From assembly GCA_036558305.1 (NCBI GenBank), contig DATBFX010000036.1, positions 1-13,667 on the forward strand: a stretch of DNA of 13,667 nt, written 5' to 3'. The position numbers were made by a program, and so were the translations under genes. Within the stretch, counting starts at the first letter, position 1. Each line of letters starts with the position of its first letter. This document shows, in pieces, positions 13,284 through 13,667 of this stretch. Under the pieces are notes generated by a model. That model did not search any database and had not been told where the DNA came from. It saw only the letters and a program-made list of their open reading frames with translations. Source of the DNA: DATBFX01 sp036558305. GTDB taxonomy: Bacteria; Chloroflexota; Chloroflexia; Thermomicrobiales; UBA6265.

Positions 13284-13335
13284 GCCCGCGCACGCGGGCT
13301 CTGGCGCACTCCGGGGACAGCGAAGCCGTCCCCGG
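13284..13335. terminator. Pair of hairpins between convergent genes
   Basis: GCCCGCG-CA-CGCGGGC (13284-13299) lies 6 bp after the oxidoreductase stop. CCGGGGAC (13311-13318) pairs with GTCCCCGG (13328-13335) around a 9-nt loop. The second lies 21 bp past the stop of the opposing gene, so each convergent gene has a candidate end structure. Neither has a T-tract. Confidence 0.55.
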
Positions 13336-13356
13336 GAGCGCCGCGCCGCCGACCGA

Positions 13357-13667
13357 TTACCGCTCCAACCACCGCCGGATCGATTCCGCGTGCGCCCGGT
13401 AATGCTCCGTGAACTCCGCCGCGATCCCCTCCGCCAGCGTCTGCTCCGGCGCCCAGGGGAAGCGCCCGCGCTCCGCCAGATCGTCGTCCGTCAACTGCTC
13501 GACCGCCGTGACCAGCTCTCCGAACACCCGCCGAGCGCCCGCGCCACGGCGCGACGAGGCACTCGTTCACCTCATCCGTCTCGCCCATTCCGATCTCGTC
13601 CGGCACGGACGGTTCTCCCCGCCCGTGCGCCGGGTCGCCGCGTTGCTCGCCGTCGTCCTGCTCGCCG
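13357..13667 (-). pseudogene. Frameshifted DinB-like (ClbS/DfsB-type) protein, C-terminal part
   Basis: On the minus strand, ending at TAA 13359-13357, one frame reads 'VFGELVTAVEQLTDDDLAE', 'RGRFPWAPEQTLAEGI' and 'EFTEHYRAHAESIRRWLER'. These match the second half of small DinB-fold proteins of the ClbS/DfsB type. The preceding part, 'VPDEIGMGETDEVNE' (13606-13562), matches the middle of the same family but is in another frame. A +1 shift must therefore occur between about 13563 and 13530. The gene continues beyond the window edge. Either it is a true pseudogene or the assembly has an indel in this GC-rich stretch. The biochemical role of this family is mostly unknown; it is related to DinB four-helix bundles. 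Confidence 0.65.

Noticed and set aside
1..13667. CRISPR arrays, tRNA or rRNA genes
   Set aside because: I saw no regularly spaced direct repeats of CRISPR size and no tRNA- or rRNA-like sequence in any gap.

Overview
This window reads as a piece of a GC-rich chromosome, probably from Chloroflexota near Thermomicrobia/Sphaerobacter. That placement is inferred from the extreme third-position C/G use, secreted proteins whose mature ends start 'AQEGTP' or 'AQDAATPT', and the urease and NarL-type sensor styles. No marker gene confirms it. Eight intact genes and one edge-cut gene are well supported, plus broken remnants and several unusual non-coding structures.

Left third (1-2959): the tail of ureB, a complete ureC with every nickel-site and catalytic residue, and ureF. 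A heptanucleotide tandem repeat forms the end of ureB. A ~155-bp inverted-repeat element separates ureC from ureF, and its right arm carries the likely GTG start of ureF. A strong hairpin follows ureF.

Middle (2959-8001): an MMPL/RND-type membrane transporter on the minus strand faces a plus-strand TetR regulator across a 443-bp region. That region holds two perfect palindromic operators. Each is fused to a recognisable promoter, and the two promoters point at one another. ureG and ureD follow tetR after only 26 bp. The urease operon is therefore split by a transporter/regulator cassette, and the GTPase and scaffold needed to load nickel probably lie on the tetR transcript. No ureE is present between these genes. 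Directly after ureD is a stretch resembling the C-terminal end of the same TetR protein, probably a decayed second copy.

Right third (8002-13667): a secreted cupin with no histidine; a membrane sensor kinase (multi-TM, GAF-like, HisKA_3, HATPase) with its LuxR/NarL-type response regulator; a 433-bp gap with a P-loop ATPase-like remnant and seven GGCAAC/GTTGCC repeats in inverted arrangement; a Tat-exported molybdopterin oxidoreductase of the sulfite oxidase family; and, on the minus strand at the edge, a frameshifted DinB-like (ClbS/DfsB type) gene.

Working model: UreABC is the nickel enzyme and UreF/UreG/UreD are its maturation proteins. TetR controls the MMPL exporter and itself, and by readthrough could also set ureG-ureD levels. 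The most original points are the face-to-face operator/promoter module, the coupling of urease maturation to an efflux regulator, the duplicated TetR tail flanking ureGD, and the repeat that supplies the ureF start.
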